Origin: an uncultured Erysipelotrichaceae bacterium | Lineage (GTDB): Bacteria; Bacillota_I; Bacilli_A; RF39; UBA660 | NCBI GenBank assembly: GCA_948444795.1 | Contig: CAOJUX010000012.1 | Location: 1-32,984 of the forward strand | Length of the DNA stretch: 32,984 nt | Reading direction: 5' to 3' | Shown: positions 1 through 8,574 of the stretch, piece by piece | How the letters are laid out: each line of letters begins with the position of its first letter | Position numbering within the stretch: the stretch's first letter is position 1 | The notes under the pieces: generated by a model | Databases searched by the model: none | Seen by the model: only the letters and a program-made list of their open reading frames with translations | Told to the model about the DNA's origin: nothing | Made by a program: the position numbers and the translations under genes

Positions 1-906
1 TGCCCATTTCTTAGCTTCATAATCAAACCAACTACTATCACTTTCACTTGATTTTGTGACTGTTCCATTATTTGCTATTGTTACTGGAATAAGTCCATCT
101 TTTACTACTGGATCACTTCCATTTAAAACGCTATCTCTAAATGTTACTGTACATGTTGTACTATTTGTTACATTTGTAACGATTGGTTTCCAACCAGCAT
201 TATCCCATGATCCTACTCCTCCTCCTACACATTCTACCTTTGGCGCTCTTTTTCCTTCTTCTTTTAAATAATTATATCCTTCATTTCTAACTCTTTCTGT
301 TATATCTTCTCTTGTTTTATCTTTCTTTATATGTTCTACTTTAGTTATCACACTATTTGTTGATTTAAATACTACATTACAACTTGAATTTGTAGTTATT
401 CCACTAATGTTTGGTTGCCATGCATTAAAATCCCAACTTGCTGATCCAACATTAGAACAACCCATATTTACTTGATAATCTCCTTTTTCTGGGAACTCTT
501 TTGAAGTTACTCCATCTACTATTATACTTTCATAAATAGAAGCAAACTTAAGTGTACACACTGTTTGAGCTACAGTTAGATTTTTCACATATGGTCCCCA
601 TTTATCAGCAGTATCAAGCCACTCTATAGTAGCATCATTAGTACAATCAGCACTAACATACCTATATCCAGTACCTTTTTGTGGTATCTTACTACTTGCC
701 TCATCTCCTATTAAAACTGCAAAAGTTACATCACCACGACTAAAATTGGGTACTTTTCCTTCTAGTATATTAAATGTTTTACTTGTCTCAAACAAGGCAA
801 AACTTCTATACAAAACTACCCCAGTCACTATTAAGATTAATATCATAATAGATGCTATTACTACTTTTTTTTGTTTTTCATTTTTGACAAACTTTTTTAA
901 CTTCAT
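1..906 (-). CDS. Membrane-anchored cysteine-pair repeat protein, paralog A (3' end outside window)
   Basis: This is the first 302 codons of a gene that runs off the left edge. The start is ATG at 906, preceded by AAGGAG at good spacing. The N-terminus is basic, followed by one hydrophobic segment (about residues 15-33) and then the family motif YRSFALFE, so it is probably anchored in the membrane with the rest outside. The outer part has three degenerate units of about 40-45 residues, each with a Cys, one or two Trp and a second Cys before a V-x-F strand. The paired Cys suggest disulfides. Paralogs lie at 5275-7139 and 31590-32754. About 325 bp (131-455) looks identical to 6371-6695, although the flanks differ. 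The start-proximal A8 run is in frame here. The function is unknown; a surface or adhesin-like role is inference. Confidence 0.75.
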   Translation of the reverse strand, partial: MKLKKFVKNEKQKKVVIASIMILILIVTGVVLYRSFALFETSKTFNILEGKVPNFSRGDVTFAVLIGDEASSKIPQKGTGYRYVSADCTNDATIEWLDTADKWGPYVKNLTVAQTVCTLKFASIYESIIVDGVTSKEFPEKGDYQVNMGCSNVGSASWDFNAWQPNISGITTNSSCNVVFKSTNSVITKVEHIKKDKTREDITERVRNEGYNYLKEEGKRAPKVECVGGGVGSWDNAGWKPIVTNVTNSTTCTVTFRDSVLNGSDPVVKDGLIPVTIANNGTVTKSSESDSSWFDYEAKKWA

Positions 907-932
907 ACTTTTAACTCCTTACTATATATAAA

Positions 933-961
933 AGTATAAATTAAAATTTTAAAGCTGTCAT
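933..961 (-). promoter_or_regulatory. Sigma-A-type promoter for paralog A
   Basis: Read on the minus strand: ATGACA, a 17-nt spacer, then TATACT. The -10 lies about 27 nt upstream of the start codon at 906. It follows directly after the terminator of the recD2 unit, so this gene has its own transcription unit. Confidence 0.55.
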
Positions 962-967
962 TTTCCT

Positions 968-997
968 AAAAAAAATTGATTTATTATTAAATCAATT
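968..997 (-). terminator. Rho-independent terminator of the recD2 unit
   Basis: On the minus strand, a 10-bp perfect stem (AATTGATTTA/TAAATCAATT) with a 4-nt loop runs into eight U. It ends the recD2 and 51-codon gene transcript before paralog A begins. Confidence 0.75.
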
Positions 998-1031
998 GTT
1001 AATAACTAAACTAGGCCTTATTAAAACTTTC

Positions 1032-1187
1032 CTAATTCATTTTATTAATAGCATCTGTTGCCAAATCTTTTGCACTATTTATAAGCCTTTTAGCTTGTCT
1101 TTTAGTTTTTTTACTTGCCATAAAATATGCAGTCATACCACATCCCGCTAGTGCACCTAAGGCTGTTGCCATCATTGTTTTTTTCAC
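1032..1187 (-). CDS. Small membrane protein, 51 aa, unknown
   Basis: A GTG start at 1187 gives a 51-residue protein beginning MKKTMMATALGALAG. It has a Gly/Ala-rich hydrophobic N-terminal segment of about 20 residues and then a basic amphipathic stretch rich in Lys, Arg and Ala. This layout resembles YtxH-like small membrane proteins, but I do not recognise a specific family. AGGAAGTGA lies upstream. The gene starts 33 nt after the recD2 stop on the same strand and is followed by a terminator, so the two are probably co-transcribed. Confidence 0.6.
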   Translation of the reverse strand: MKKTMMATALGALAGCGMTAYFMASKKTKRQAKRLINSAKDLATDAINKMN

Positions 1188-1220
1188 AATTAATCACTTC
1201 CTATAAGTAGTATTCACCAG

Positions 1221-3401
1221 TTAAGAAAATTTATGCATTAAAAATTCTTTTAAAGTAGTTTTTCTATCATTACTATATCTATTATTAACTGCCATTAAAA
1301 ATGCTTTTTCTTCACCAACAAGAACTAAAGATTTTTTAGCTCTAGATATCCCTGTATATACCAGTTTATTATAAAGCATCTTATAATAATTTTTACTAAT
1401 AGGCATTATAACATGTTTAAATTCACTTCCCTGACTTTTATGAATAGAAATTGCATAGGCATGTTTAATATTTATTAAATCATCCCTTTTATACTCTACA
1501 TAATTACCATCAAAATTAATAGTAATAATATCTTTTTTATCTTTAGTATTTATTTTATAAATATACCCAATATCTCCATTAAAAATATTACAATCTGGAT
1601 TATTAACAAGTTCTAATACCTTATCTTTTTCTCTATATATAATATCTCCAAACTTAATTTCTCTTTTTTCTAAACTTTTCTTATTAAATAAATCTTGTAA
1701 CATTATATTTAAATTATCTATTCCATTTTCTCCTTTATACATAGGAGCAAGTATTTGAATATCTTTATCCGTTAAGCCTTTATCAATACTCATTTTACAT
1801 ATTTCTTTAATTACTTTAGATATTTTAGACGTATCAGTAATAAAAAAATTATAATCATCTTTTCGTTTCAAATAATCTCTGCTTAAATTACACTCTTTAA
1901 TTTCTTTAGCTAAATAAGGTATATAAGAGTTATCACTTTGACGATAAATATTATGAAGTGGACTATAAGAAAATACTTTTGATGCAATTAAATCATTTAA
2001 TATAAGACCCGCTCCAACGCTTGGAAGTTGATCTTTATCGCCAACAAAAACAATTTGAACATCTACACCTATTCCTTTCAAAAGTGCATCAAATAGATAA
2101 GTATCTATCATACTAACTTCATCTACTATAATTAATTTATGATAATTCTTATTATAAAGATTAACTTGAAAATCATTAGTATCTTTATTCCACTTCAGAT
2201 ATCTATGTATAGTAGAAGCTGGAAGTCCAGTCGATTCACTCATTTTTTTAGCAGCCCTTCCTGTAGGAGCCAAAAGAGCAATAGATGTAGCCACTTCTAT
2301 AGGAGATAATTTGAAAGCTTCAATATAAATCCTTGTAATAGCATTAATTATAGTAGTTTTACCAGTACCTGGACCACCCGATATAATAGATATTCTATTT
2401 TCTAAAGCATTTAAAATAGCATTTTTTTGTTCTATATTATAAGAAACTTTAAACATATTTTCTAAATTATTTATTTTACTTTTAAAATCTTTAATATTTT
2501 TTTTAGGTAATCTATTTATTTCAAATAATCTATCTGCTATATCCATTTCCATTAAATAATTATCCATCAAATAATATTTAGTATCTACTATCTTTATAAG
2601 CCCTTTTAAAATTAAAGCATTTAAAATACTATCAAACTCTTCTTCATCAATTATAATTTTATACATAGTTCTTAAAGCACTATTTACCTCTTCTTTAAAA
2701 TAATAAATATCACCAGTCATATCACTTAATTTTTTCATAGTATTTAAAGTACATTCACTTTTTCTAAGCAGTGAATCTTCTTTATTATTCATAACATATA
2801 TTTTATCAATTCTATCAAAATCTATTATAGATTTAAAATAATAAATATTTTCTTCTAAATAAGTTTTAGTTTTATCTTTAAACTTATTAATTATTTTAGT
2901 AGCTTCCTTTATACTAAAACCTAATCTTTTAAGTTCAATTATCAAATCATCATTATAAGAATTATTTATTATAGATTCATATATTTTTAAAGCTTTAGCT
3001 TTAGAAAGTTTAGGTACTAAATCTAAATTATTTATATTCTCTTTTATTAAATCTATAGCATTATCTCCTAAAGTATCAACTATTAATTTAGCAGTAGTCT
3101 TCCCACATCCTTTAATTAAAGGACTTGCTAAAAAATCTATTACAGCATTCCTCCCAGTTGGTGCTTCTTTAGTATAACTATTAAACTTATACTGATACCC
3201 AAACCTTTCGTGTTTAATATATTCTCCTTCTAAAACATAAATTTCAGTATCATTAGCATCCATTAAAACCCCAGTAATAGTAATCACTTTTTTAACGTAT
3301 TTTAAAAGAGCTTCTTGATCTGTATCAGAAACTCTAAAAGTTCCCACAAAAAAACCATTATCTCCTGCAAAAATTACATGATTTATCTTTCCTTTAATCA
3401 T
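1221..3401 (-). CDS. recD2: RecD2-type ATP-dependent DNA helicase
   Basis: A 726-residue SF1B 5'-3' helicase of the RecD2 type, found in bacteria without or beside RecBCD and linked to DNA repair. The N-terminal OB-like part and helix-hairpin region (about 1-240) include GxGKTTA near residue 100. The motor begins near 325. Visible motifs are Walker A GGPGTGKTT (about 342-350), APTGRAAKKMSEST (378-391), Walker B IIVDEVSMID (424-433) and VGDKDQLPSVGAG (453-465). Near the C-terminus are the IHKSQGSEF motif and YTGISRAKK (motif VI). AGGAAAGG precedes the ATG at 3401. The length and motif order are normal for the family. It probably shares a transcript with the 51-codon gene. Confidence 0.95.
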   Translation of the reverse strand: MIKGKINHVIFAGDNGFFVGTFRVSDTDQEALLKYVKKVITITGVLMDANDTEIYVLEGEYIKHERFGYQYKFNSYTKEAPTGRNAVIDFLASPLIKGCGKTTAKLIVDTLGDNAIDLIKENINNLDLVPKLSKAKALKIYESIINNSYNDDLIIELKRLGFSIKEATKIINKFKDKTKTYLEENIYYFKSIIDFDRIDKIYVMNNKEDSLLRKSECTLNTMKKLSDMTGDIYYFKEEVNSALRTMYKIIIDEEEFDSILNALILKGLIKIVDTKYYLMDNYLMEMDIADRLFEINRLPKKNIKDFKSKINNLENMFKVSYNIEQKNAILNALENRISIISGGPGTGKTTIINAITRIYIEAFKLSPIEVATSIALLAPTGRAAKKMSESTGLPASTIHRYLKWNKDTNDFQVNLYNKNYHKLIIVDEVSMIDTYLFDALLKGIGVDVQIVFVGDKDQLPSVGAGLILNDLIASKVFSYSPLHNIYRQSDNSYIPYLAKEIKECNLSRDYLKRKDDYNFFITDTSKISKVIKEICKMSIDKGLTDKDIQILAPMYKGENGIDNLNIMLQDLFNKKSLEKREIKFGDIIYREKDKVLELVNNPDCNIFNGDIGYIYKINTKDKKDIITINFDGNYVEYKRDDLINIKHAYAISIHKSQGSEFKHVIMPISKNYYKMLYNKLVYTGISRAKKSLVLVGEEKAFLMAVNNRYSNDRKTTLKEFLMHKFS

Positions 3402-3634
3402 AAAACGCCTTTCCTAGTTAATTTTGTAATTTCTATTTATATTTTGTATATCTTCTCTCCACCCAAAACCTTATCAATTTTATTTTCTTTAAATATTTAC
3501 TTTATTCCAGCTATTGTTTATCTAACAATTTTCATCAAAAAATCTAAATTAATTTATTAATATCTATTTTATCACATAATTGCATAAAAATCTCAAATAT
3601 AATTGCAATTTCTATTTTTAAAAATTATCATTCA

Positions 3635-4137
3635 TTAAAAATCAAAAATATTTATCTGCTTAATTCCATTATTAGAATAATCTTCTTTTGTTAAAGTAGT
3701 AATATATTTTTCAGAATCTTTTTCTTTAGTATTTGTTAATTCAACTATTTCTTTAAACGATAATGGATTTATTCTAAAACTAACATATCTACCAGATAAG
3801 TCGGTTGATAATTTAAGCAGAGTCATTCTACTATTTGAACACGTAACAAAAATACTGTAATTATTTGTATTTCTAAGTGAATTAATCCTCTTTTCAAAAT
3901 CTTCTATTTTTTGTATCTCATCCAAAAAAAACATAATATTTATTATCATTAACTTTTAATGATTCAAAATTAATATAAATAATATTTTCTTTTTTAATTC
4001 CTGACTTAATAATTTCATCCATAATTTGATTTAAAATAACTGATTTTCCACTTCTTCTCATTCCATATATTATTTTTGTAAAGTTATTCAACTGTACTGG
4101 AATAACTTTTTTTGTTAAAGCAAGTAATCAATACAAT
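3635..4137 (-). pseudogene. Broken AAA_14/DUF4143-type ATPase, N-terminal half only
   Basis: Two out-of-frame pieces on the minus strand form the ATPase half of an AAA_14-type protein. The upstream piece holds Walker A GMRRSGKSV followed by ILNQIMDEI. After a frameshift at an A-run near 3930-3938 the downstream piece continues FLDEIQKIEDFEKRINSLR, with the strand and sensor region FVTCSNSRM and GRYVSFRINPLSFKEI. The expected C-terminal DUF4143 domain is absent and the sequence stops after about 104 codons of the second piece. A stop codon lies just upstream of the first piece. A separate DUF4143 remnant sits at 9369-9640. This is a decayed gene, perhaps once part of an accessory or defence locus. 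Confidence 0.75.
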
Positions 4138-4278
4138 ATTTGTATCAATTTCTGAAACTATTTCTAGTAATAAGTAAATACATTATTTATCTATTTTGGT
4201 GATTATTTATTGAATCAAACCCTTATTTCTTTGTATCACTATATTCTAATTTCTCATTTCTTATTTAAAATCAAAAAA

Positions 4279-4662
4279 TTAAACATCATATCCCAGCAAA
4301 TAAAGTTCAAACAAAAGAGCATCATAAGTATTATCAATCTCTACTATATTCTTACTAATCTTATAATTATGTAAATCTCTCCAAATACTATATAAATGAT
4401 TATAATTATTAAGCATTAAATCTTTTTCTGAACCAACTGAATTAATCATTTTATTATAATACTCATTCATAGTCTTAATAATAAATTCATCAAGCTTTTG
4501 ATAATCTCTATTACCTATTCTTTCTACTAAAATTGGTTTATCTTTTCTTATAAATGGTATTTTAAATTTATTATTAAGAATATTTAAATTAACATCAATC
4601 TTACCAATTGATTTATTATCAAGATCAATTAAAAAACTTTTAAAAGAAGTATCATTAAACAT
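4279..4662 (-). CDS. Hypothetical protein, 127 aa, in a decayed region
   Basis: A 127-residue reading frame starting at ATG 4662 with only a weak GGGTGA upstream. It is rich in Asn, Lys and Ile, has no signal peptide or membrane segment, and I do not recognise it. It sits among broken genes (AbiEi-like relic upstream, AAA_14 relic downstream), so it may be a remnant of a partner gene. Its intact frame of this length in AT-rich DNA argues for coding origin. Confidence 0.4.
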   Translation of the reverse strand: MFNDTSFKSFLIDLDNKSIGKIDVNLNILNNKFKIPFIRKDKPILVERIGNRDYQKLDEFIIKTMNEYYNKMINSVGSEKDLMLNNYNHLYSIWRDLHNYKISKNIVEIDNTYDALLFELYLLGYDV

Positions 4663-4783
4663 TAGTCTTCACCCTACATAAATTGTACTATTATTTTAAA
4701 TATTTGTAAATTATTCTAACTATAACTTTACAAAATAAATTAATAATCACTCTAATTTTTCTGTAATACTAATAAAAAATTCA

Positions 4784-5057
4784 CTACTCCATATCTTTAA
4801 ACTCAGAATCACCTCTAGCTAAACCAGATAATAGTATTTCTTAAATAATCTCTAAATTATTATAATTATTAAGAAGACTCAAAATAAAGCATACTCAAAA
4901 GAAATATAAGAAGAACCATAAATACTTCCCGCAAGTAAATAAGCTGGTGTATTTATATCAGTCTCATATAATCCATTTATTATCTTAAATAATTTTTTGT
5001 TCTTAACCTATCTAGATAACTTTTATTAGAATAACCCTCAAAACCACTCTTAGCCAT
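4784..5057 (-). pseudogene. Relic of an AbiEi-like (type IV antitoxin family) protein
   Basis: On the minus strand an ATG at 5057 opens MAKSGFEGYSNKSYLDRL. After a frameshift, a second frame reads KIINGLYETDINTPAYLLAG and then SIYGSSYISFEYAL, which matches the winged-helix and following region typical of AbiEi-family antitoxin proteins in Firmicutes. Further frame changes follow, with a coding-like piece EILLSGLARGDSEFKDME ending at 4784. Several stops and shifts show it is dead. No intact AbiEii-type toxin is present next to it. Confidence 0.55.
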
Positions 5058-5180
5058 ACTATTAGTAATTATCATATTTTTCAATAATTAATAGTGGAAA
5101 TCAAACTTTTTTAGCTATTTGCTTTAAATTTTTGCGTACACACACTTTTCTAAAATAAATTATAATTCTTGACATAAGAA

Positions 5181-5216
5181 TATCCAGCAAGTAATTTTCA
5201 TTTTACATGCTGGATA
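5181..5216. repeat. Long inverted repeat downstream of paralog B
   Basis: TATCCAGCA and TGCTGGATA form a 9-bp perfect stem, extended inward by GTAA/TTAC after one A-A mismatch, around an 8-nt loop. It lies about 60 nt past the stop of the minus-strand gene ending at 5275. No clean U-run follows on either strand, so it may be a weak terminator, an mRNA 3'-stabilising hairpin, or a binding palindrome. Confidence 0.5.
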
Positions 5217-5274
5217 TGATACTAATTTAGTTTATTTCATCATTATGTTCTCAAAAAACAAATACTAGGAACTG

Positions 5275-5390
5275 CTATGCTGGTGAGAGAACTACGCGGA
5301 AACTGTCGTAGGAATTAGCACCACCAGCCCTACGATTAAAAGAAAATATACCAGCTGAGGTAATATTAAAATTCCATCCACCCCGGATTA
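5275..5390 (-). other. Candidate hypervariable 3' region of paralog B (DGR-target-like)
   Basis: The last codons encode RGGWNFNITSAGIFSFNRRA and then GGANSYDSFRVVLSPA, in the layout of variable regions of diversity-generating retroelement target proteins. Putatively variable codons are mostly NNT or NNC (TTT, ATT, ACC, TCT, CGT, TCC, TAC, GAC, AGT), reachable from AAT or AAC by changing A only. This stretch has more G and C than the surrounding genes. No reverse transcriptase or template repeat is in the window, so this is only a candidate. Confidence 0.3.
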
Positions 5391-7139
5391 GCCAATAACC
5401 TTCATAATTTAAGAACTGCTTATTGTCCACATTCCAACCATTTGTTTCTCCTGTTGCGTCTCCTAGTATCTTATTACCTACACTTTCTGCTGTATATCTA
5501 TCTATATATCTATCTGCTATACTTGATGGGGTTAATCCTGAATCATGTGCCACTTTATTCAAATTTCCCATTACAAGTTCTCCAGATCCTCCTGATGTAT
5601 CATATATTCCTGAAATATTATCTGTTGTACTTGCATGATATCCTGTAGCTGTATTATAAGCATTTTTACATCCGCTAGAACTTAAATTGTCTGAAACAGA
5701 TGAACCTGCGCATCCTGTTATACCTGTGCTACTAGTATTGATCCATACTTCACTATTTCCTCTTCCATATTTACTGTTTGTAAGATATGCCATTGCACCC
5801 CACTCGGTATTTTTCATCATATGGGAGTCTAATCCTCTATTAAAGTTATATGCTGTATTATACATGGTACTTCCATCTATACTTCTTAAACTTGCTATAT
5901 TTGGTTTTACAGTAGGTGCACTTGTAGTTCCTGTCGTTTCAAATTTTCCTACCCATATTCCATTTACTCCAAGACTCGTAAACGCGGGATGAGTCATCCA
6001 TTTTCCAGCTGAACAAGTTCCTACGTTTCCTGCTACATTGGTTGCTATACATTCTGTATTAGAATTCGTTGTATTTTCACTATTAAATTCTATTTCTATT
6101 AACTTAGCTGTAGAGTCTGTTCCTGTTGTCCATAACTTATATCGATATTTTGGTATCCAGACAAAATATCCTTTTATGGCAGAATCTGGTATTGTTGCTC
6201 CAACACTATATGTATCTGCTCCATTTAGTATTACGGCATTTGCCCATTTACTCGTATCATAATCAAACCAATCATTTGCTGTTTCGCTTGATTTTGTTAC
6301 TGTTCCATTATTTGCTATAGTAACAGGTACTAAACCATTTTTAATCACTGGATCGCTTCCATTTAATGCACTATCTCTAAATGTTACTGTACATGTTGTA
6401 CTATTTGTTACATTTGTAACGATTGGTTTCCAACCAGCATTATCCCATGATCCTACTCCTCCTCCTACACATTCTACCTTTGGCGCTCTTTTTCCTTCTT
6501 CTTTTAAATAATTATATCCTTCATTTCTAACTCTTTCTGTTATATCTTCTCTTGTTTTATCTTTCTTTATATGTTCTACTTTAGTTATCACACTATTTGT
6601 TGATTTAAATACTACATTACAACTTGAATTTGTAGTTATTCCACTAATGTTTGGTTGCCATGCATTAAAATCCCAACTTGCTGATCCAACATTAGTACAT
6701 CCCATATTTACTTGATAATCTCCTTTTTCAGGGAATTCTTTTGCATTTACTCCATCTACTGTTATACTATTATAAATTGAATCAAATTTTAAAGTACATA
6801 CTGTATTTGATGCATCTAAATTAAGTACAAGTGGTGCCCACTCATCTTCATTCCATCTTATTTTAGCACCATTTGTACAAGCATCATCTCTAGCTACATA
6901 CTTAAATCCTGTGCCCTTTTTAGGTATTTTAGTCCCAATTTCATCTCCTATTAAAACAGCAAAAGTTACATCACCTTTACTAAAATTAGGGACTCTCCCT
7001 TGTAATATATCAAAACTTTTAGTTGTTTCAAACAAAGCAAAACTTCTATATAATAGTACACCACTGGCTACTACAAGTAATGCTATAAATGAAGCAATTA
7101 TTATATTTTTTGTTTTTTATTTTTAATAAACTTTTTCAT
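5275..7139 (-). CDS. Membrane-anchored cysteine-pair repeat protein, paralog B, out of frame at an A-run; FGE/C-type-lectin-like C-terminal domain
   Basis: The natural start is ATG at 7139 with AGGAG upstream. In this sequence that frame ends after 12 codons, because the A-run at 7106-7111 has six A. Seven would join it to the long open frame that reads on to 5275, giving about 621 residues. The restored N-terminus is basic with a hydrophobic segment (about 13-30) and the YRSFALFE motif. Three cysteine-pair units of the kind seen in paralog A follow. The C-terminal half (FVWIPKYRYKL, GIWVGKFE, MMKNTEWGAMAYLTNSKYG, GIYDTSGGSGELVMG, WLIRGGWNF and the ending FRVVLSPA) resembles formylglycine-generating-enzyme/C-type-lectin folds. 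The frame break may be phase variation, mutation or a sequencing error. A binding function is inference. Confidence 0.75.
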
Positions 7140-7195
7140 ATTTTCTCCTCTTCTCTATTTTATATAGGTATTGTAAATATCTTATTTATAAATAC

Positions 7196-7224
7196 ATTAT
7201 ATATTAATAATATAATTATTTCAA
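7196..7224 (-). promoter_or_regulatory. Sigma-A-type promoter for paralog B
   Basis: On the minus strand: TTGAAA, 17 nt, TATAAT. It gives a 5' leader of about 50 nt to the ATG at 7139. The -35 lies only a few bases past the stop of the YqxA-position gene. Confidence 0.65.
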
Positions 7225-7231
7225 GTTCAAT

Positions 7232-7564
7232 TTAAGTAAATAACGATTTTAATAAATTAAAAAAATTATTTAATCCTCCTGAAGCAATTTTTTCCACATT
7301 TTTAGCAATAAAAATACCTGTATCAGTAGTTTTATTGCTATAATCGGCATCATTTCTAATAACATAATCATTTACATCTATAGGTTTATTCTCCTTTATA
7401 TCTTGTTCAAATTTTTTAATACTTTCATTAGTAAGTTGAGTCTTTTTAGATAGTTTAGACTGATAATATCCTGACTCATTTGCAACATATAAAAATATAA
7501 ATGTTACAAATAAAATCTTTAATCCTATAAAAAAATAATTTTTTTTCTTTTTATCCTTCTTCAT
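7232..7564 (-). CDS. Small membrane protein in the YqxA position after spoIIP
   Basis: A 110-residue protein with a Lys-rich N-terminus and one hydrophobic segment (about residues 11-27), then a polar region likely outside the membrane or in the intermembrane space of the forespore. It starts at ATG 7564, overlapping the end of spoIIP by 14 nt. AGGAGG lies inside spoIIP, so translation is probably coupled. In Bacillus, gpr-spoIIP is followed by yqxA, encoding a membrane protein of similar size. Position and topology match, but sequence identity to DUF3679 cannot be confirmed by eye. A sporulation role is inferred from context. Confidence 0.6.
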   Translation of the reverse strand: MKKDKKKKNYFFIGLKILFVTFIFLYVANESGYYQSKLSKKTQLTNESIKKFEQDIKENKPIDVNDYVIRNDADYSNKTTDTGIFIAKNVEKIASGGLNNFFNLLKSLFT

Positions 7565-8510
7565 CAGTAATAACCTCCTGTAAAGCTTTACTTAATATTT
7601 TCAAAGTATTGTTAACTTCATATATACTATTATATTGTCCTCCGAGTTCTATTAATATAGAATGGTTACTTAAATCTTGATTATATATTCCATTAACATT
7701 AGCCCCTCCTTTTATACTAACACCTCTACTTATATTCTCATTTATACTCTTTAACTTATCATTTACTTTATTTGTAAACTCTAAATTTTTTTCATATCCT
7801 TCATAATCCTTACCAACCACAAACAAAACTTTAGCATATGAATCATTTGCATCTTTAAATGTAGTAATATCATAATTCATACTATCTCGATGTAAATCAA
7901 TAAAATATTTTAAAGTATTATTTTTCTCTTTAGCATCTTCTATTAATAATCTACTAGCATTATAAGAATATTTATACTGCCAATTATTAGCCCGTAGTAC
8001 TTCTGCTATATTATTGGTTTCAACTAAAGTAGATATTCCCGCATCATTTAATGATTCTCTTAATATATAACTAGCCATTAAAACACTAGGAGTTATATTA
8101 TAAGATTCATTATTTGTATTTTGATATCCTTCTGTTTGATGAGTATTATAAATATAAACTATTGGTGAGGAATTATTATCATTTCCTTCATAAGGATCTT
8201 TTACATAAGGAGTTTCTTTTCCAACTATTTCTTCTTCAATTTCTTTATTTTGATTATTTATACCTAAAGTATATTTAAGTAAAAAATCTTTACTATCAAG
8301 TGAAAATAAATCATACATAACAGGCTTTTCTTTTTTATTATTTAAATTATAATCCACTAAATAAGTAATTAATTTATCATTATCTATATTTTTTAAAAAA
8401 TAATTATAAAATTTAGTAAAGAAAAAAATAAAACTAGTTATTAAAAAAATTAAAAATGTAAGTACTTTATATTTTAATTTTAATTTTTTTTTAGTTTTAA
8501 GCCGCCTCAT
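7551..8510 (-). CDS. spoIIP: Stage II sporulation protein P (peptidoglycan hydrolase)
   Basis: SpoIIP acts with SpoIID and SpoIIM in septal peptidoglycan degradation and engulfment of the forespore. The 319-residue protein has a basic N-terminus, a membrane segment (about 16-31), a linker, and then the amidase domain. That domain shows VYIYNTHQTEGY (His124, Glu127), FIDLHRDS (His207) and SILIELGG (Glu288), the conserved metal and catalytic region of the family. ATG at 8510 is chosen because GGTGA lies 5 nt upstream; an in-frame TTG further up lacks such spacing. It lies downstream of gpr and overlaps the next small gene, as in Bacillus. Confidence 0.92.
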   Translation of the reverse strand: MRRLKTKKKLKLKYKVLTFLIFLITSFIFFFTKFYNYFLKNIDNDKLITYLVDYNLNNKKEKPVMYDLFSLDSKDFLLKYTLGINNQNKEIEEEIVGKETPYVKDPYEGNDNNSSPIVYIYNTHQTEGYQNTNNESYNITPSVLMASYILRESLNDAGISTLVETNNIAEVLRANNWQYKYSYNASRLLIEDAKEKNNTLKYFIDLHRDSMNYDITTFKDANDSYAKVLFVVGKDYEGYEKNLEFTNKVNDKLKSINENISRGVSIKGGANVNGIYNQDLSNHSILIELGGQYNSIYEVNNTLKILSKALQEVITDEEG

Positions 8511-8545
8511 AAAAATCACCAAGTTTATTATAATAAATAAAAATT

Positions 8546-8574
8546 AAAAAAAATGTTGAAACATAGTTACAACA
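8546..8574 (-). terminator. Hairpin plus U-run between gpr and spoIIP
   Basis: On the minus strand TGTTG and CAACA close a short stem that overlaps the gpr stop codon and is followed by eight U. The stem is only 5 bp with a loop of about 11 nt, so it may attenuate rather than end transcription into spoIIP. Confidence 0.4.

Noticed and set aside
3402..3634. A gene between recD2 and the AAA_14 relic (81-codon plus-strand frame)
   Set aside because: The frame overlaps the recD2 start on the other strand, is low complexity and has no ribosome-binding site. I see only AT-rich spacer with a possible weak recD2 promoter.
5423..6320. Several plus-strand frames of 64-101 codons opposite paralog B
   Set aside because: They are antisense shadows with odd composition; the minus strand encodes a clear, conserved domain.
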